From assembly GCA_947631715.1 (NCBI GenBank), contig CANRMK010000008.1, positions 1 through 19,583 on the forward strand: a DNA stretch of 19,583 nucleotides, in the 5' to 3' direction. Positions 11,405 to 19,583 of the stretch are shown piece after piece (position 1 is the first letter of the stretch; each line of letters opens with the position of its first letter). Origin of the DNA: an uncultured Acetatifactor sp. GTDB lineage: Bacteria; Bacillota; Clostridia; Lachnospirales; Lachnospiraceae. The notes beneath the pieces were generated by a model, which made no database searches, was not told the DNA's origin, and saw only the letters and a list, made by a program, of their open reading frames with translations. Both the position numbers and the translations under genes were made by a program.

Positions 11405-13927
11405 TCAGGGACGTACATAGGTGATAAAGCAGTTCCCGTTCTCTGCGAACCACTCCCTGGAATCGTTCATTCCCTTGCGGTAAATCCTGCCGTCCGCAGG
11501 ATCGAAAATAATTGTGTTAAATTCATCGAACCCTGTGATCAGGACCGCATTCCCGTCCTGCAGAACGGCCAGTACGGGGATATCGCGGTTCACATAATAC
11601 AGTACCGCATCCGTGCTGCATCCGGTCAGGTCCAGTATCTGTGCGTCTTCCAGATTATCGTTCAAGATTTCCAGAGCGGATTGCCCCCGGCCCAGCAGAT
11701 ATGAGGAATTGCGAACCAGGCCCTCATAGCTGAGGACAGTGTCCAGGCATACCGCAAGGCTGCTCTCCTGACTCTCCTGATTCCCAATGCGGATAGCGGA
11801 AATCTGATTCCTGGCGGCGCGGTTCCCCCTCATCCAGACAGTGTTCCCACTTCCGTCCACTACCACGCCAAAGATATCATAAGCCGTATTTACCGCCTCC
11901 GCAGGGGAGAGAAAAATACCGTTCACACCGTAAGGGCCATAGACGTAGTAGCGGTTCTGCTCCGCTGTCTCCGGCAGACTGAGTTCACGGCCTCCCTCAT
12001 ACACGATTTCTTTGGGATTGAGCTTCATGATACTCTTGGTATCGATGACGCTCTTTGTCTGTATCTGTACATATTTTTCGTAAATGTCTATGGCCGCCGT
12101 AACGACCGTATTTCTCCCGGAAACCGTCTCCTGGTTGTTTACGATCTGATCCTCGCTCACCTCCCGGTATCCCCCGGCTTCCGTGCGCTCCAGCCGCTGC
12201 AGTGTGATCTGGTTCCCGTCTATCCGGCAGTCCGTGACATAGATTCCAGACTGGCCATATTCTTTCAGCAGTTTGCCCGCAGAATCGCAGATACAGATCT
12301 TATACATGGGGAAGAACATCCTTCCTGAATTTTCCTGACGTATGTCTTCCCTTCTTGCCACCCCATAGATCAGATCTTCTTCCATAAATCCCAGAGGCCG
12401 TATCACTTCATCCTCGGAGACCTCCACTTCCTTATCGCTTCCGGTGCTCAGGTTGCGGATATTCAGTTTTCTGTTCCGATCCAGCGCGTCCTGAGACCAT
12501 ACTAAAATCTTATTGTTCTCGGAAACATGGATACTCTTGTCCTGAGCAATTTGAATCAGCGGTCTGCAGATCTTGTTCGGAATATCGATCTCATAGACCA
12601 CACCGTCCGTCTCCAGGTACAGCATTCCGTCTCTGTTCATATAGAGCAGATCGTCCATCTCCGCTGCCAGCACGGCATATGTCTTATCGCTGGGGATATA
12701 GATCAGTTCCTCCACCGCATTGAGAGAGCTGTCATAGGAATACAGCTGGATACCTACCTCCCCCTCATGACGTCCCCGGTTCATATATCCGTACAGTGCG
12801 AATCTTACATTTCCGCCCTCATCCACATCAAGGATCTTTACCGCATGCCGGTCATACAGCGTACGCCAGTCCGCATTGTCCTCATCATAAAAGCTGAAGA
12901 TTACGGCCAGCCGGTTCGTGGTGGCGTTATAGCCAAACAGCTGGCCCGCCGCCTCGAACACTACCGTATTGCCGTCCTCGCTTTCCATCATGGGAACGTC
13001 TTCCCCCGTTATGCCCAGCAGGATCTTATCGTTTGCATACATTTTTTCCGGATCCGGGATCTGGGTCATAGTCCTTTCATAGTCCAGCAGATACATGCGG
13101 TCCGGCGTATACCTGACGCGGAAATGTTCCCGGACCATATAGTACGCCCGGCTGCCGCCGCTTGAAGTGGATACCATGAAGTCCAAGAGCAGGGAAGCCG
13201 TCTGGTCTGCCACCTCTGTAAGGCTTACCACCGGTTCCAGCTCCTCACGGACATTTAAATCCCCCCATGTGATCTGCCGAAAGCTGCTGTGTATATTGAC
13301 CTTATGAAAGGAGCTGTTGTCCTCAAGCTGGCCGTTCGTCTCCAGATATTTGGTCAGTTCTCTGGCCGCCTCCCTGTCATAGAGCTTTTGGTGGAAATCC
13401 AGGACATAATCCAGCTTTTCCGCCGCATTCAGGCTGTCGCTCCACACGGCCCTTGTATAATAATATACCTGGCCGCTTCCGTTCAGTTCCAGTATAAGCG
13501 CCAGAGAGTAATCCGTATCTTTCTCTATCAGATCCTTCAGCGTGATCCTGCCGCGGATCACACTGCCGCTCTCCGCGTATTCCGTAAGTTCCGTATTCTC
13601 GATCAGCCTGCTTCCGTCCGCGCTCCTGACCTCTATGGAGATCCCGGTGATATTCCGGTCAAAGGTCTCTATCACAAATTCCGTGTCCCTGTTCTGTCCC
13701 AGGACAGTCACAGTGTCCCGCTGGAACGCTGCGTCCATAGGGCTGCTGTAGCCATGGAGCTGATTGTACTCCACTCCGTTCAATTCCATCGTCACAAGGG
13801 GAAGACTGGCAGGCCCCATTTCCATTGTCAGATTGTCATGACCCTGGTTCATGATCCTGCTGATAATCACAAGCGCCAGCAGAAAAGTGGCTGCAAAGAC
13901 CAAAGATTTGATTATGCTTCTTTTCAT
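11405..13927 (-). CDS. Membrane-anchored extracellular protein, propeller-like with degenerate C39-like peptidase domain
   Basis: Function unknown. The 840-residue product starts with MKRSIIKS and one hydrophobic segment (about 8-25), consistent with an N-terminal anchor and an outside-facing bulk. Residues about 45-160 look like a beta-rich domain. About 300-650 shows repeated beta strands of the type NTVVFEAAGQLFGYN, DDLLYMNRDGMLYLETDG and NKILVWSQDALD, suggesting a propeller. About 717-840 resembles a C39-type peptidase domain (VCLDTVLSYEGL, then IPVLAVLQDGNAVLITGFD, then FDP). The expected catalytic Cys is Ser723 and the His is Asn793, while Asp809 is kept, so it is probably inactive. The ATG at 13927 has AAGGGG eight bases upstream; an in-frame ATG at 13957 has none. 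It is the last gene of the atp-linked run, 50 bases after its neighbour. The fold assignments are inferred. Confidence 0.75.
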   Translation of the reverse strand: MKRSIIKSLVFAATFLLALVIISRIMNQGHDNLTMEMGPASLPLVTMELNGVEYNQLHGYSSPMDAAFQRDTVTVLGQNRDTEFVIETFDRNITGISIEVRSADGSRLIENTELTEYAESGSVIRGRITLKDLIEKDTDYSLALILELNGSGQVYYYTRAVWSDSLNAAEKLDYVLDFHQKLYDREAARELTKYLETNGQLEDNSSFHKVNIHSSFRQITWGDLNVREELEPVVSLTEVADQTASLLLDFMVSTSSGGSRAYYMVREHFRVRYTPDRMYLLDYERTMTQIPDPEKMYANDKILLGITGEDVPMMESEDGNTVVFEAAGQLFGYNATTNRLAVIFSFYDEDNADWRTLYDRHAVKILDVDEGGNVRFALYGYMNRGRHEGEVGIQLYSYDSSLNAVEELIYIPSDKTYAVLAAEMDDLLYMNRDGMLYLETDGVVYEIDIPNKICRPLIQIAQDKSIHVSENNKILVWSQDALDRNRKLNIRNLSTGSDKEVEVSEDEVIRPLGFMEEDLIYGVARREDIRQENSGRMFFPMYKICICDSAGKLLKEYGQSGIYVTDCRIDGNQITLQRLERTEAGGYREVSEDQIVNNQETVSGRNTVVTAAIDIYEKYVQIQTKSVIDTKSIMKLNPKEIVYEGGRELSLPETAEQNRYYVYGPYGVNGIFLSPAEAVNTAYDIFGVVVDGSGNTVWMRGNRAARNQISAIRIGNQESQESSLAVCLDTVLSYEGLVRNSSYLLGRGQSALEILNDNLEDAQILDLTGCSTDAVLYYVNRDIPVLAVLQDGNAVLITGFDEFNTIIFDPADGRIYRKGMNDSREWFAENGNCFITYVRP

Positions 13928-13977
13928 ATCTATACCCCTTGCGTGCTTCAGCCGCATACCGCTTTACAGCAGCTCTT

Positions 13978-14385
13978 TCAGCGCAGCCGCAGGAAATTTC
14001 CTCTATGTCCGCCGTGCCTGCGCTTATATACCTCGTCAAACAGGAGTACCTGTATCAGGTTCTCTCCCGGTGAATTTCCCTCTTCCTTTTCCAATATTCT
14101 GCAGATCGCCGCAGCAAGACGCTGCAGACTGTACTTATCCGGGTATTCATCATAGATCATGCTGCCCTCGTAATCCGATCTGTCCAGGATTTCCGCCACC
14201 CTGCGCCGGCAGCGCTTTACATCATCAGGGTACAGCTGCTGCAGGTATTCCAGATCCCGCAGAGCTTCCGCCTCCTGCCTGGGGCTCATGATCCCCGGAT
14301 AGGACATATAAAAAGGAAGGGGCCCATTCCAGCCCCTTGCCTTATCGTCCGGCAGCGGCTGTGCCAGTTTAGAGTAATAATCCAT
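13978..14385 (-). CDS. Uncharacterised small soluble protein
   Basis: I do not recognise this 135-residue protein. It has no signal peptide, membrane segment or cysteine cluster. It is charged and probably helical in the middle (MSPRQEAEALRDLEYLQQLYP at about 53-73, CRRRVAEILDRSDYEGS), and ends with a basic tail (YKRRHGGHRGNFLRLR). The ATG at 14385 has AGGGTG six to seven bases upstream. It lies 79 bases after atpC and 50 bases before the large membrane-anchored gene on the same strand, so it may be read from the atp operon. No strong terminator is seen on either side. Supporting it as real: a good ribosome binding site, consistent codon use and tight packing. Confidence 0.7.
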   Translation of the reverse strand: MDYYSKLAQPLPDDKARGWNGPLPFYMSYPGIMSPRQEAEALRDLEYLQQLYPDDVKRCRRRVAEILDRSDYEGSMIYDEYPDKYSLQRLAAAICRILEKEEGNSPGENLIQVLLFDEVYKRRHGGHRGNFLRLR

Positions 14386-14464
14386 ATGCGCACCCTACAG
14401 TTTTTTATACAGTATATGCGCCTTTTCTCTAACTGTTACACCGCTGTCTGTCCGGACTGCATTA

Positions 14465-14869
14465 TCATTTGATCACTTCTATGCGCGCAACCGCTCTCTG
14501 CAGCGCCGTTTCCGCCCTCGCGATATCCGTCTCGGGAGTCCTGCTGCGCAGGCGCTCCTCGGCCCGGGCCCTGGCCGCCTCCGCACGGTCCTGATCGATC
14601 TCATCAGGCCACTCTATGATCTCTGCAAGGATCGTCACCTGATCCTGCAGGATCTCTGCAAATCCCGCATGAAGCGCCGCATTTTTCTCGCTTTCAGGCT
14701 CATAAATGTTCAGAATGCCCGGCTTCAAAATGACGGTCAGAGGAACATGTCCCGGCAGCACGCCAATCTCTCCCTCTGTGGTGTTGAACTCCACCATTTC
14801 TACCTGGCCCTCGTAGAACATTCTGTCCGGCGTGATAATGCGCAGAAGAAAGGTATTCTTATCTGCCAT
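14465..14869 (-). CDS. atpC: ATP synthase F1 epsilon subunit
   Basis: Epsilon is part of the central stalk and regulates ATP hydrolysis. The 134 residues show the usual beta-sandwich start (LRIITPDRMFYEGQVEMVEFNTTEGEIGVLPGHVPLT) and a helical C-terminal pair (DRAEAARARAEERLRSRT and ETALQRAVARIEVIK). The ATG at 14869 has GGGAGG nine bases upstream. It lies 13 bases after atpD and is the last ATP synthase gene. Confidence 0.97.
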   Translation of the reverse strand: MADKNTFLLRIITPDRMFYEGQVEMVEFNTTEGEIGVLPGHVPLTVILKPGILNIYEPESEKNAALHAGFAEILQDQVTILAEIIEWPDEIDQDRAEAARARAEERLRSRTPETDIARAETALQRAVARIEVIK

Positions 14870-14882
14870 GCGCCAAACCTCC

Positions 14883-16274
14883 CTACTTTACCTTTGCCAG
14901 AACGTCATCGATACCGCCGGCATTGAGGAAGTAGCTCTCCGGGATATCGTCATGCTTTCCTTCCAGAATTTCCTTAAAGCCCCGAATGGTCTCGTTAATA
15001 GACACATACTTGCCTTCCAGGCCTGTGAACTGCCCTGCCACAAAGAAAGGCTGGGAAAGGAATCTCTGCACCTTGCGGGCTCTGGACACCACAAGCTTAT
15101 CCTCCTCCGACAGCTCATCCATACCGAGTATGGCGATGATATCCTGAAGCTCCTTATAGCGCTGCAGAATCTCCTGCACTCCTCTGGCCGTTCTGTAATG
15201 CTCCTCACCCACGATTCTGGGATCCAGAATGCGTGAAGTGGATTCCAGGGGATCCACTGCCGGATAGATACCCAGCTCCACAATGGAGCGGGACAGCACG
15301 GTAGTGGCATCCAAGTGTGCAAAGGTAGTGGCAGGCGCAGGGTCGGTCAGGTCGTCCGCAGGCACGTAAACCGCCTGTACGGAAGTGATGGACCCGTTCC
15401 TGGTAGACGTGATCCGCTCCTGCAGGGCTCCCATCTCTGTCTGAAGAGTAGGCTGGTAACCCACTGCGGAGGGCATACGTCCCAGCAGCGCGGACACCTC
15501 GGAACCCGCCTGTGTGAATCGGAAAATATTGTCGATGAACAGCAGCACGTCCTTGCCGCCCTTGTCTCTGAAGTACTCCGCCATAGTCAGGCCGGTAAGC
15601 CCTACCCTCATTCTCGCTCCGGGCGGCTCGTTCATCTGGCCGAACACCATGGTCGTCTTGTCGATAACGCCTGATTCCGTCATCTCATGGTACAGATCGT
15701 TTCCCTCACGTGTGCGCTCTCCCACACCGGTAAACACGGAATAGCCGCCGTGCTCGGTAGCGATATTCCGGATCAGCTCCTGGATCAGCACAGTCTTGCC
15801 CACGCCTGCACCGCCGAACAGGCCGATCTTTCCGCCTTTCTGGTAGGGACAGAGCAGATCCACCACCTTGATCCCGGTCTCCAGCAGTTCCGTTTCCGTG
15901 GACTGCTCTTCAAATTTCGGCGCCGGCCTGTGGATCGGCTCATAGGAAACCCCCTCGGGGGCCGGCTTATTGTCTATAGGCTGCCCCAGCACGTTAAAGA
16001 TCCGTCCCAGCGTTTTTTCCCCTACAGGAACGGAAATCGGCGCGCCGGCAGCAATCGCCTCCATTCCCCTTACCAGTCCGTCGGTGCTTCCCATGGCGAT
16101 ACACCTTACAGTGTCGTCGCCCAGGTGCTGGGAGACCTCCACCGTCAGTTCGCCGCCGTCTCTGGTAGGAATACGGATCGCCTCGTTGATCTCAGGCAGC
16201 TTTCCCCCGTCGAAGCGGATATCCAGCACTGCACCCACGACCTGAGTCACTCTGCCTTTGTTTTCTCCTGCCAT
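14883..16274 (-). CDS. atpD: ATP synthase F1 beta subunit
   Basis: This is the catalytic subunit of F1 at the inner face of the membrane. The 463 residues have Walker A GGAGVGKT (154-161), GVGERTREGNDLYHEM with the catalytic Glu, LLFIDNIFRFTQAGSEVSALLG as the Walker B region, and the DELSEED loop near the C-terminus. The ATG at 16274 is chosen because AGAGG lies seven bases upstream and the protein then begins MAGENKGRV, close to family starts. An in-frame start 32 codons earlier would overlap atpG. A stable hairpin lies just upstream (see 16289-16306). Confidence 0.98.
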   Translation of the reverse strand: MAGENKGRVTQVVGAVLDIRFDGGKLPEINEAIRIPTRDGGELTVEVSQHLGDDTVRCIAMGSTDGLVRGMEAIAAGAPISVPVGEKTLGRIFNVLGQPIDNKPAPEGVSYEPIHRPAPKFEEQSTETELLETGIKVVDLLCPYQKGGKIGLFGGAGVGKTVLIQELIRNIATEHGGYSVFTGVGERTREGNDLYHEMTESGVIDKTTMVFGQMNEPPGARMRVGLTGLTMAEYFRDKGGKDVLLFIDNIFRFTQAGSEVSALLGRMPSAVGYQPTLQTEMGALQERITSTRNGSITSVQAVYVPADDLTDPAPATTFAHLDATTVLSRSIVELGIYPAVDPLESTSRILDPRIVGEEHYRTARGVQEILQRYKELQDIIAILGMDELSEEDKLVVSRARKVQRFLSQPFFVAGQFTGLEGKYVSINETIRGFKEILEGKHDDIPESYFLNAGGIDDVLAKVK

Positions 16275-16288
16275 TTCAACCTCTTTCC

Positions 16289-16306
16289 TGCCCGCTTCCG
16301 CAGGCA
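16289..16306 (-). other. GNRA-tetraloop hairpin in the atpG-atpD gap
   Basis: On the minus strand TGCCTGC-GGAA-GCGGGCA forms a seven-pair stem with one G-U pair and a GGAA tetraloop. It ends a few bases before the AGAGG of atpD. It has no T-run, so it is not a terminator. It may affect mRNA stability or beta-subunit translation (inference). Confidence 0.4.
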
Positions 16307-16344
16307 ATTTTTTCATATATGAGACACTGGAAGTGCTTTCCACG

Positions 16345-17208
16345 CTAACCCAAAGCCTCTGCTCCGGCAATGATCTCCGTCAGTTCCTGAGTGATGGATC
16401 CCTGACGCGCCCTGTTGTACTTCAGGGCCAGGTCGTTTATCATTTCCTCCGCATTGCTGGTCGCGTTGTCCATGGCCTGCATCCGGGCCCCGTTCTCGCT
16501 GGCCGCGGATTCCATCAGCGCTCCGTAGATCAGGCTGGTCATATATTTAGGTATGATCAGATCCAGCGCCTCCACGTCTTCCGGCTCAAAATTCATGACT
16601 GCTTCCGCTTTCCCCGGATTCTTTTCCTCCTCGGCGGCATATTCCACCGGCAGAAGCTTTAACAGGGTCGGCACATGGCTTACCGTATTTTTAAATGCGG
16701 TATAAGCCAGGTAGATCTCGCCGACTTCCCCGTCCGCAAACGCTTTCAGCAGTTCTCCGGACAGTGCCATGGCGTCCGCATAGACCGGGCTCTCCACAAT
16801 GTCGCTGTTGCATTCCCTTACCTGATATCCATATCTTGTGAATGCCTCCCGCCCCTTGTTCCCAAGGGCGTAGACCACCACGTCCTCCTTGTTCCACTCA
16901 GGCTTTCTGGTGACCAGCTTGATCACATTAGAATTATATCCACCCGCCAGGCCGCGGTTGGAAGTAATGACGATCACAGCTTTCTTCGCGGAAGTCCCCG
17001 CTGTCAGATATCTGTGCTCAATATGTCCCACGCGCCCGAGAATGCTGGACACCGTATCATACATACAGGTAAAGTAGCTCTTGGAGCGCTCGGCATTCGC
17101 ACGGGCGCGCTGCAGCTTTACGGTAGACACCAGTTTCATGGCCTTTGTGATCTGCTGGGTCCCCTGGATACTGGTCCTGCGGCGCTTTATATCACGCATT
17201 GATGCCAT
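16345..17208 (-). CDS. atpG: ATP synthase F1 gamma subunit
   Basis: Gamma is the rotating central shaft that couples proton or sodium flow to catalysis. The 287 residues begin with the conserved N-terminal helix (MRDIKRRRTSIQGTQQITKAMKLV) and end with the matching C-terminal helix (ENGARMQAMDNATSNAEEMI followed by LALKYNRARQGSITQELTEI). Between them ITSNRGLAGGYNSN is a family signature. The ATG at 17208 has GAGG eight bases upstream. There are 35 bases from atpA and 70 bases to atpD. Confidence 0.98.
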   Translation of the reverse strand: MASMRDIKRRRTSIQGTQQITKAMKLVSTVKLQRARANAERSKSYFTCMYDTVSSILGRVGHIEHRYLTAGTSAKKAVIVITSNRGLAGGYNSNVIKLVTRKPEWNKEDVVVYALGNKGREAFTRYGYQVRECNSDIVESPVYADAMALSGELLKAFADGEVGEIYLAYTAFKNTVSHVPTLLKLLPVEYAAEEEKNPGKAEAVMNFEPEDVEALDLIIPKYMTSLIYGALMESAASENGARMQAMDNATSNAEEMINDLALKYNRARQGSITQELTEIIAGAEALG

Positions 17209-17243
17209 ATCTATGTCCTCATTTCTCTAATTGCTTTCCGGTC

Positions 17244-18752
17244 TCAGCTCAAGAACTGCTGAACGAACTCTTCCAGCGCTTTCTTCAGAGTGCTTTCCAC
17301 AGTCTCAGAAATCACTTTCTCCTCTGCAATGCTCCTTGGCACCTCCGGATATTTGGTATCCAGGAATTCAAAGAGCTGTGTCTCGAACCGGGTGATATCC
17401 TCCACGGGTATGGACAGCAGATATTTATTTGTGACTGCATAAATGATAATGACCTGATACTGTACCGGCATGGGCCTGTACTGAGGCTGTTTCAGAACTT
17501 CCTTGATGCGCTCTCCCTGAGCCAGCTTTTCCTTGGTGTCTGCGTCCAGCTCGGAACCGAACTGTGCAAAGGAGGCAAGCTCTCTGTACTGCGCAAGTTC
17601 CGTACGGATGGGGGCTGCGATCTTCTTCATGGCCTTGATCTGAGCGGCGCCTCCCACACGGGACACGGACAAGCCTGCATTTACCGCAGGGCGGAAGCCC
17701 GAATTGAACATTTCCGTCTCCAGATAGATCTGCCCGTCTGTGATGGAGATCACATTGGTAGGGATATAGGCAGACACATCGCCGGCCTGGGTCTCAATGA
17801 TGGGAAGAGCCGTCAGGGAACCTCCTCCGTACTCCTCGCTCATTCTGGCTGCGCGCTCCAGCAGCCTGGAGTGCAGATAGAACACATCGCCGGGGTACGC
17901 CTCACGCCCAGGCGGACGGCGAAGCAGCAGGGAGAGTGTGCGGTATGCGGCAGCATGTTTGCTCAAGTCGTCATATACCACCAGCACATCCTGTCCGGCC
18001 TCCATCCATTCCTCTCCGATGGCGCACCCGGAGTAGGGAGCGATATACTGCAGGGGCGCAAGGTCGCTGGCAGTAGAGACCACAATAGTAGTATACGCCA
18101 TTGCGCCATGCTCCTCCAATGTCTTTACAATGCCAGCAATGGTGGACGCTTTCTGCCCGATCGCCACATAGATGCACTTTACGCCCTGCCCTTTCTGGTT
18201 AATGATCGTATCAATGGCGATGGCCGTCTTTCCGGTCTGGCGGTCGCCGATGATCAGTTCGCGCTGTCCTCTGCCGATTGGCACCATGGCGTCAATAGCC
18301 TTGATTCCTGTCTGAAGAGGAGTATCCACGCTCTTTCTTGTGATAACGCCGCTTGCCACGCGCTCGATCCTGCGGTAGCTGGCAGTCTGTATGGGGCCTT
18401 TCCCGTCAATGGGCTGGCCCAGCGCATTGACTACCCGGCCAAGCATTGCGTCTCCCACAGGCACCTCCACCACGCGCCCTGTGGTCTTGACCGTATCGCC
18501 CTCATTGATATTCCTGGAGTTTCCGAGAAGCACCACGCCCACGTTGTCTTCCTCCAGGTTCAGCACCATGCCGTACACCTCGCCGGGGAATTCCAGAAGC
18601 TCGCCCTGCATGGCCTTTTCCAGTCCATGTACGCGGGCAATGCCGTCGGCCACCTGAATGACCGTTCCCACGTCTGACACATCCAGAGTTGAGGCATACC
18701 TCTTGATCTGATCCTTGATCACTGAACTTATTTCTTCCGGTCTTAAATTCAT
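17244..18752 (-). CDS. atpA: ATP synthase F1 alpha subunit
   Basis: This is the non-catalytic nucleotide-binding subunit that alternates with beta in the F1 ring. The 502 residues show MNLRPEEISSVIKDQIKRY at the start, VGDAMLGRVVNALGQPIDG near 99-117 and Walker A GDRQTGKTA (169-177). The later PPGREAYPGDVFYLHSRLLE carries conserved residues of the interface. The ATG at 18752 has AAGGTG about ten bases upstream. There are 28 bases from atpH and 35 bases to atpG. Confidence 0.98.
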   Translation of the reverse strand: MNLRPEEISSVIKDQIKRYASTLDVSDVGTVIQVADGIARVHGLEKAMQGELLEFPGEVYGMVLNLEEDNVGVVLLGNSRNINEGDTVKTTGRVVEVPVGDAMLGRVVNALGQPIDGKGPIQTASYRRIERVASGVITRKSVDTPLQTGIKAIDAMVPIGRGQRELIIGDRQTGKTAIAIDTIINQKGQGVKCIYVAIGQKASTIAGIVKTLEEHGAMAYTTIVVSTASDLAPLQYIAPYSGCAIGEEWMEAGQDVLVVYDDLSKHAAAYRTLSLLLRRPPGREAYPGDVFYLHSRLLERAARMSEEYGGGSLTALPIIETQAGDVSAYIPTNVISITDGQIYLETEMFNSGFRPAVNAGLSVSRVGGAAQIKAMKKIAAPIRTELAQYRELASFAQFGSELDADTKEKLAQGERIKEVLKQPQYRPMPVQYQVIIIYAVTNKYLLSIPVEDITRFETQLFEFLDTKYPEVPRSIAEEKVISETVESTLKKALEEFVQQFLS

Positions 18753-18780
18753 GGATCTGTCGCACCTTTCTTCCAGCCGG

Positions 18781-19335
18781 TCATCCCAGCTGGATCTGTA
18801 ATAATTGTTTCGTCAGCCCGTCCAGCTTTGTGCGGATACTGCTGTCCACGACTCTGTCGCCTATGCGGACGATCATTCCGCCGATAACGGCCGGATCGAC
18901 GCTGTAGTACATTTCCATTTTGAGGAAGCCGCTTGTCTCAAGCAGCCTGTTCTCCACCGCGCTCTTCTGCGCATCGGTAAGCTCCACCGCAGTAGTCACA
19001 TAAGCCCTGCCTATCCTCTGCTGCTCCTTGACCCGATCTATGTAATAGGCAAAGATATCGTCCAGATCGCCGTAGCGCTCCTTGGCAGCAATGATCTCCA
19101 GAAAATTCTTCAGCTCCTCGCTGATGCGTCCGCCGAACACATTGTCCAGCACCTGGATCTTTTCCTGTTTTGGAATTCCCGGGTGCTTCATCAGCCTGTC
19201 AAATTCCGGATTGTCCGCCAGGATATCTTTCAGGCAGCAGATCTCATCCATCAGCTCCGCCGGCTTATCTCCGCCTGCCTCCAAAGCCGCCTCAAACAAG
19301 GCTTCACCGTATGTCTTGGATACTAATTTAGCCAT
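18781..19335 (-). CDS. atpH: ATP synthase F1 delta subunit
   Basis: Delta (OSCP-like) ties the peripheral stalk to the top of F1. The 184 residues have the usual start (LVSKTYGEALFEAALE), the helical N-terminal domain and the conserved C-terminal VDPAVIGGMIVRIGDRVVDSSIRTKLDGL. The ATG at 19335 lies inside the end of atpF, so the two genes overlap by 13 bases in different frames, which suggests translational coupling. Confidence 0.97.
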   Translation of the reverse strand: MAKLVSKTYGEALFEAALEAGGDKPAELMDEICCLKDILADNPEFDRLMKHPGIPKQEKIQVLDNVFGGRISEELKNFLEIIAAKERYGDLDDIFAYYIDRVKEQQRIGRAYVTTAVELTDAQKSAVENRLLETSGFLKMEMYYSVDPAVIGGMIVRIGDRVVDSSIRTKLDGLTKQLLQIQLG

Positions 19336-19583
19336 GTTTTATCACCCATTTCCCTCAAGGTCTCATCGATCAGCTGATTCTGCCTGGCGGTATCCATGGA
19401 CACTGCCACCATCTTGCCTGCCATGAGCGATGCGACAGTAACGATCTCCCGCTTCACCTCATCGGACACCTTCTGTTTTTCAAGCCCTGCTTCCACGCGG
19501 GCCCGCTCCAGAATGCGGGCAGCTTCCTCCCTGGCCTGGGCAACGATCTGATTTTCATTGTCCAGCGCTCTTCTGCGGGCTTC
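19323..19583 (-). CDS. atpF: ATP synthase F0 subunit b, C-terminal part (gene runs off the right edge)
   Basis: Subunit b forms the peripheral stalk. Only the last 86 residues are visible, without the N-terminal membrane helix. They are a long charged helix (EARRRALDNENQIVAQAREE, ARILERARVEAG, SDEVKREIVTVASLMAGKMV) typical of the dimerising and delta-binding part. The frame reaches the window edge without a start and stops at 19323 inside atpH. Gene order (F-H-A-G-D-C) confirms it. Confidence 0.93.
   Translation of the reverse strand, partial: EARRRALDNENQIVAQAREEAARILERARVEAGLEKQKVSDEVKREIVTVASLMAGKMVAVSMDTARQNQLIDETLREMGDKTWLN

Noticed and set aside
14386..14464. Promoter or terminator between atpC and the 135-residue gene
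   Set aside because: There is only a repeated GCGCATAT, a TATACT without a good -35, and a GTCCGGAC palindrome without a T-run. None is convincing.
17199..18677. Long plus-strand open frame opposite atpA, and similar long frames opposite glgC, prs and the 840-residue gene
   Set aside because: They are antisense frames created by the codon use of clear conserved genes, with no ribosome binding sites or recognisable motifs.
1..19583. CRISPR array, tRNA, rRNA, insertion sequence, toxin-antitoxin or defence system
   Set aside because: No evenly spaced direct repeats, cloverleaf structures, transposase or defence-type genes were found on reading both strands.

Overview
The window looks like the chromosome of an anaerobic Firmicute of the class Clostridia, most likely a gut Lachnospiraceae relative. 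The reasons are the paired glgC-glgD genes, spoVG beside pth and mfd, a Bacillus-style helicase-loading gene pair, ECF transporter S components for biotin (BioY) and a queuosine precursor (QueT), a preQ1-I-type riboswitch, BirA operators of the Gram-positive form, and strong AGGAGG-type ribosome binding sites. The assignment is inferred from gene content. No rRNA, tRNA, CRISPR array, insertion sequence or phage gene was recognised.

Left block (1-4279, minus strand), in transcription order: glgC and glgD (glycogen precursor synthesis, joined by a one-base stop/start overlap), spoVG, an intrinsic terminator, then pth and the 5' part of mfd. An intergenic region (4280-4640) carries divergent promoters for glgC (minus) and murC (plus).

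Central block (4641-11382, plus strand): murC, with a terminator, lies next to a cluster of tandem and inverted DnaA-box 9-mers (6021-6189). This cluster lies just upstream of a two-gene helicase-loading unit: a DnaD/DnaB-like protein with two YxxxIxxxW-type domains, and a DnaC/DnaI-like AAA+ ATPase with a zinc-binding motif. A long, divergent PRPP synthetase follows, ending at a textbook terminator. Next come bioY, behind a promoter bracketed by two BirA-type operators, and queT, behind an extended -10 promoter and a preQ1-I-type riboswitch. Two related palindromic repeats bracket bioY, and the second supplies its stop codon and last residues.

Right block (11405-19583, minus strand): the F1 part of the ATP synthase operon (atpF partial, atpH, atpA, atpG, atpD, atpC). 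It continues into two uncharacterised genes: a 135-residue soluble protein and an 840-residue membrane-anchored extracellular protein whose C-terminal end resembles a C39-type peptidase that has lost its catalytic Cys and His.

Most of the window is core metabolism and is well understood. The signals most worth following are the DnaA-box cluster in front of the helicase-loader genes, the repeat pair around bioY with its double BirA operator, the pseudo-peptidase protein at the tail of the atp operon, and a speculative three-codon minigene in front of pth.
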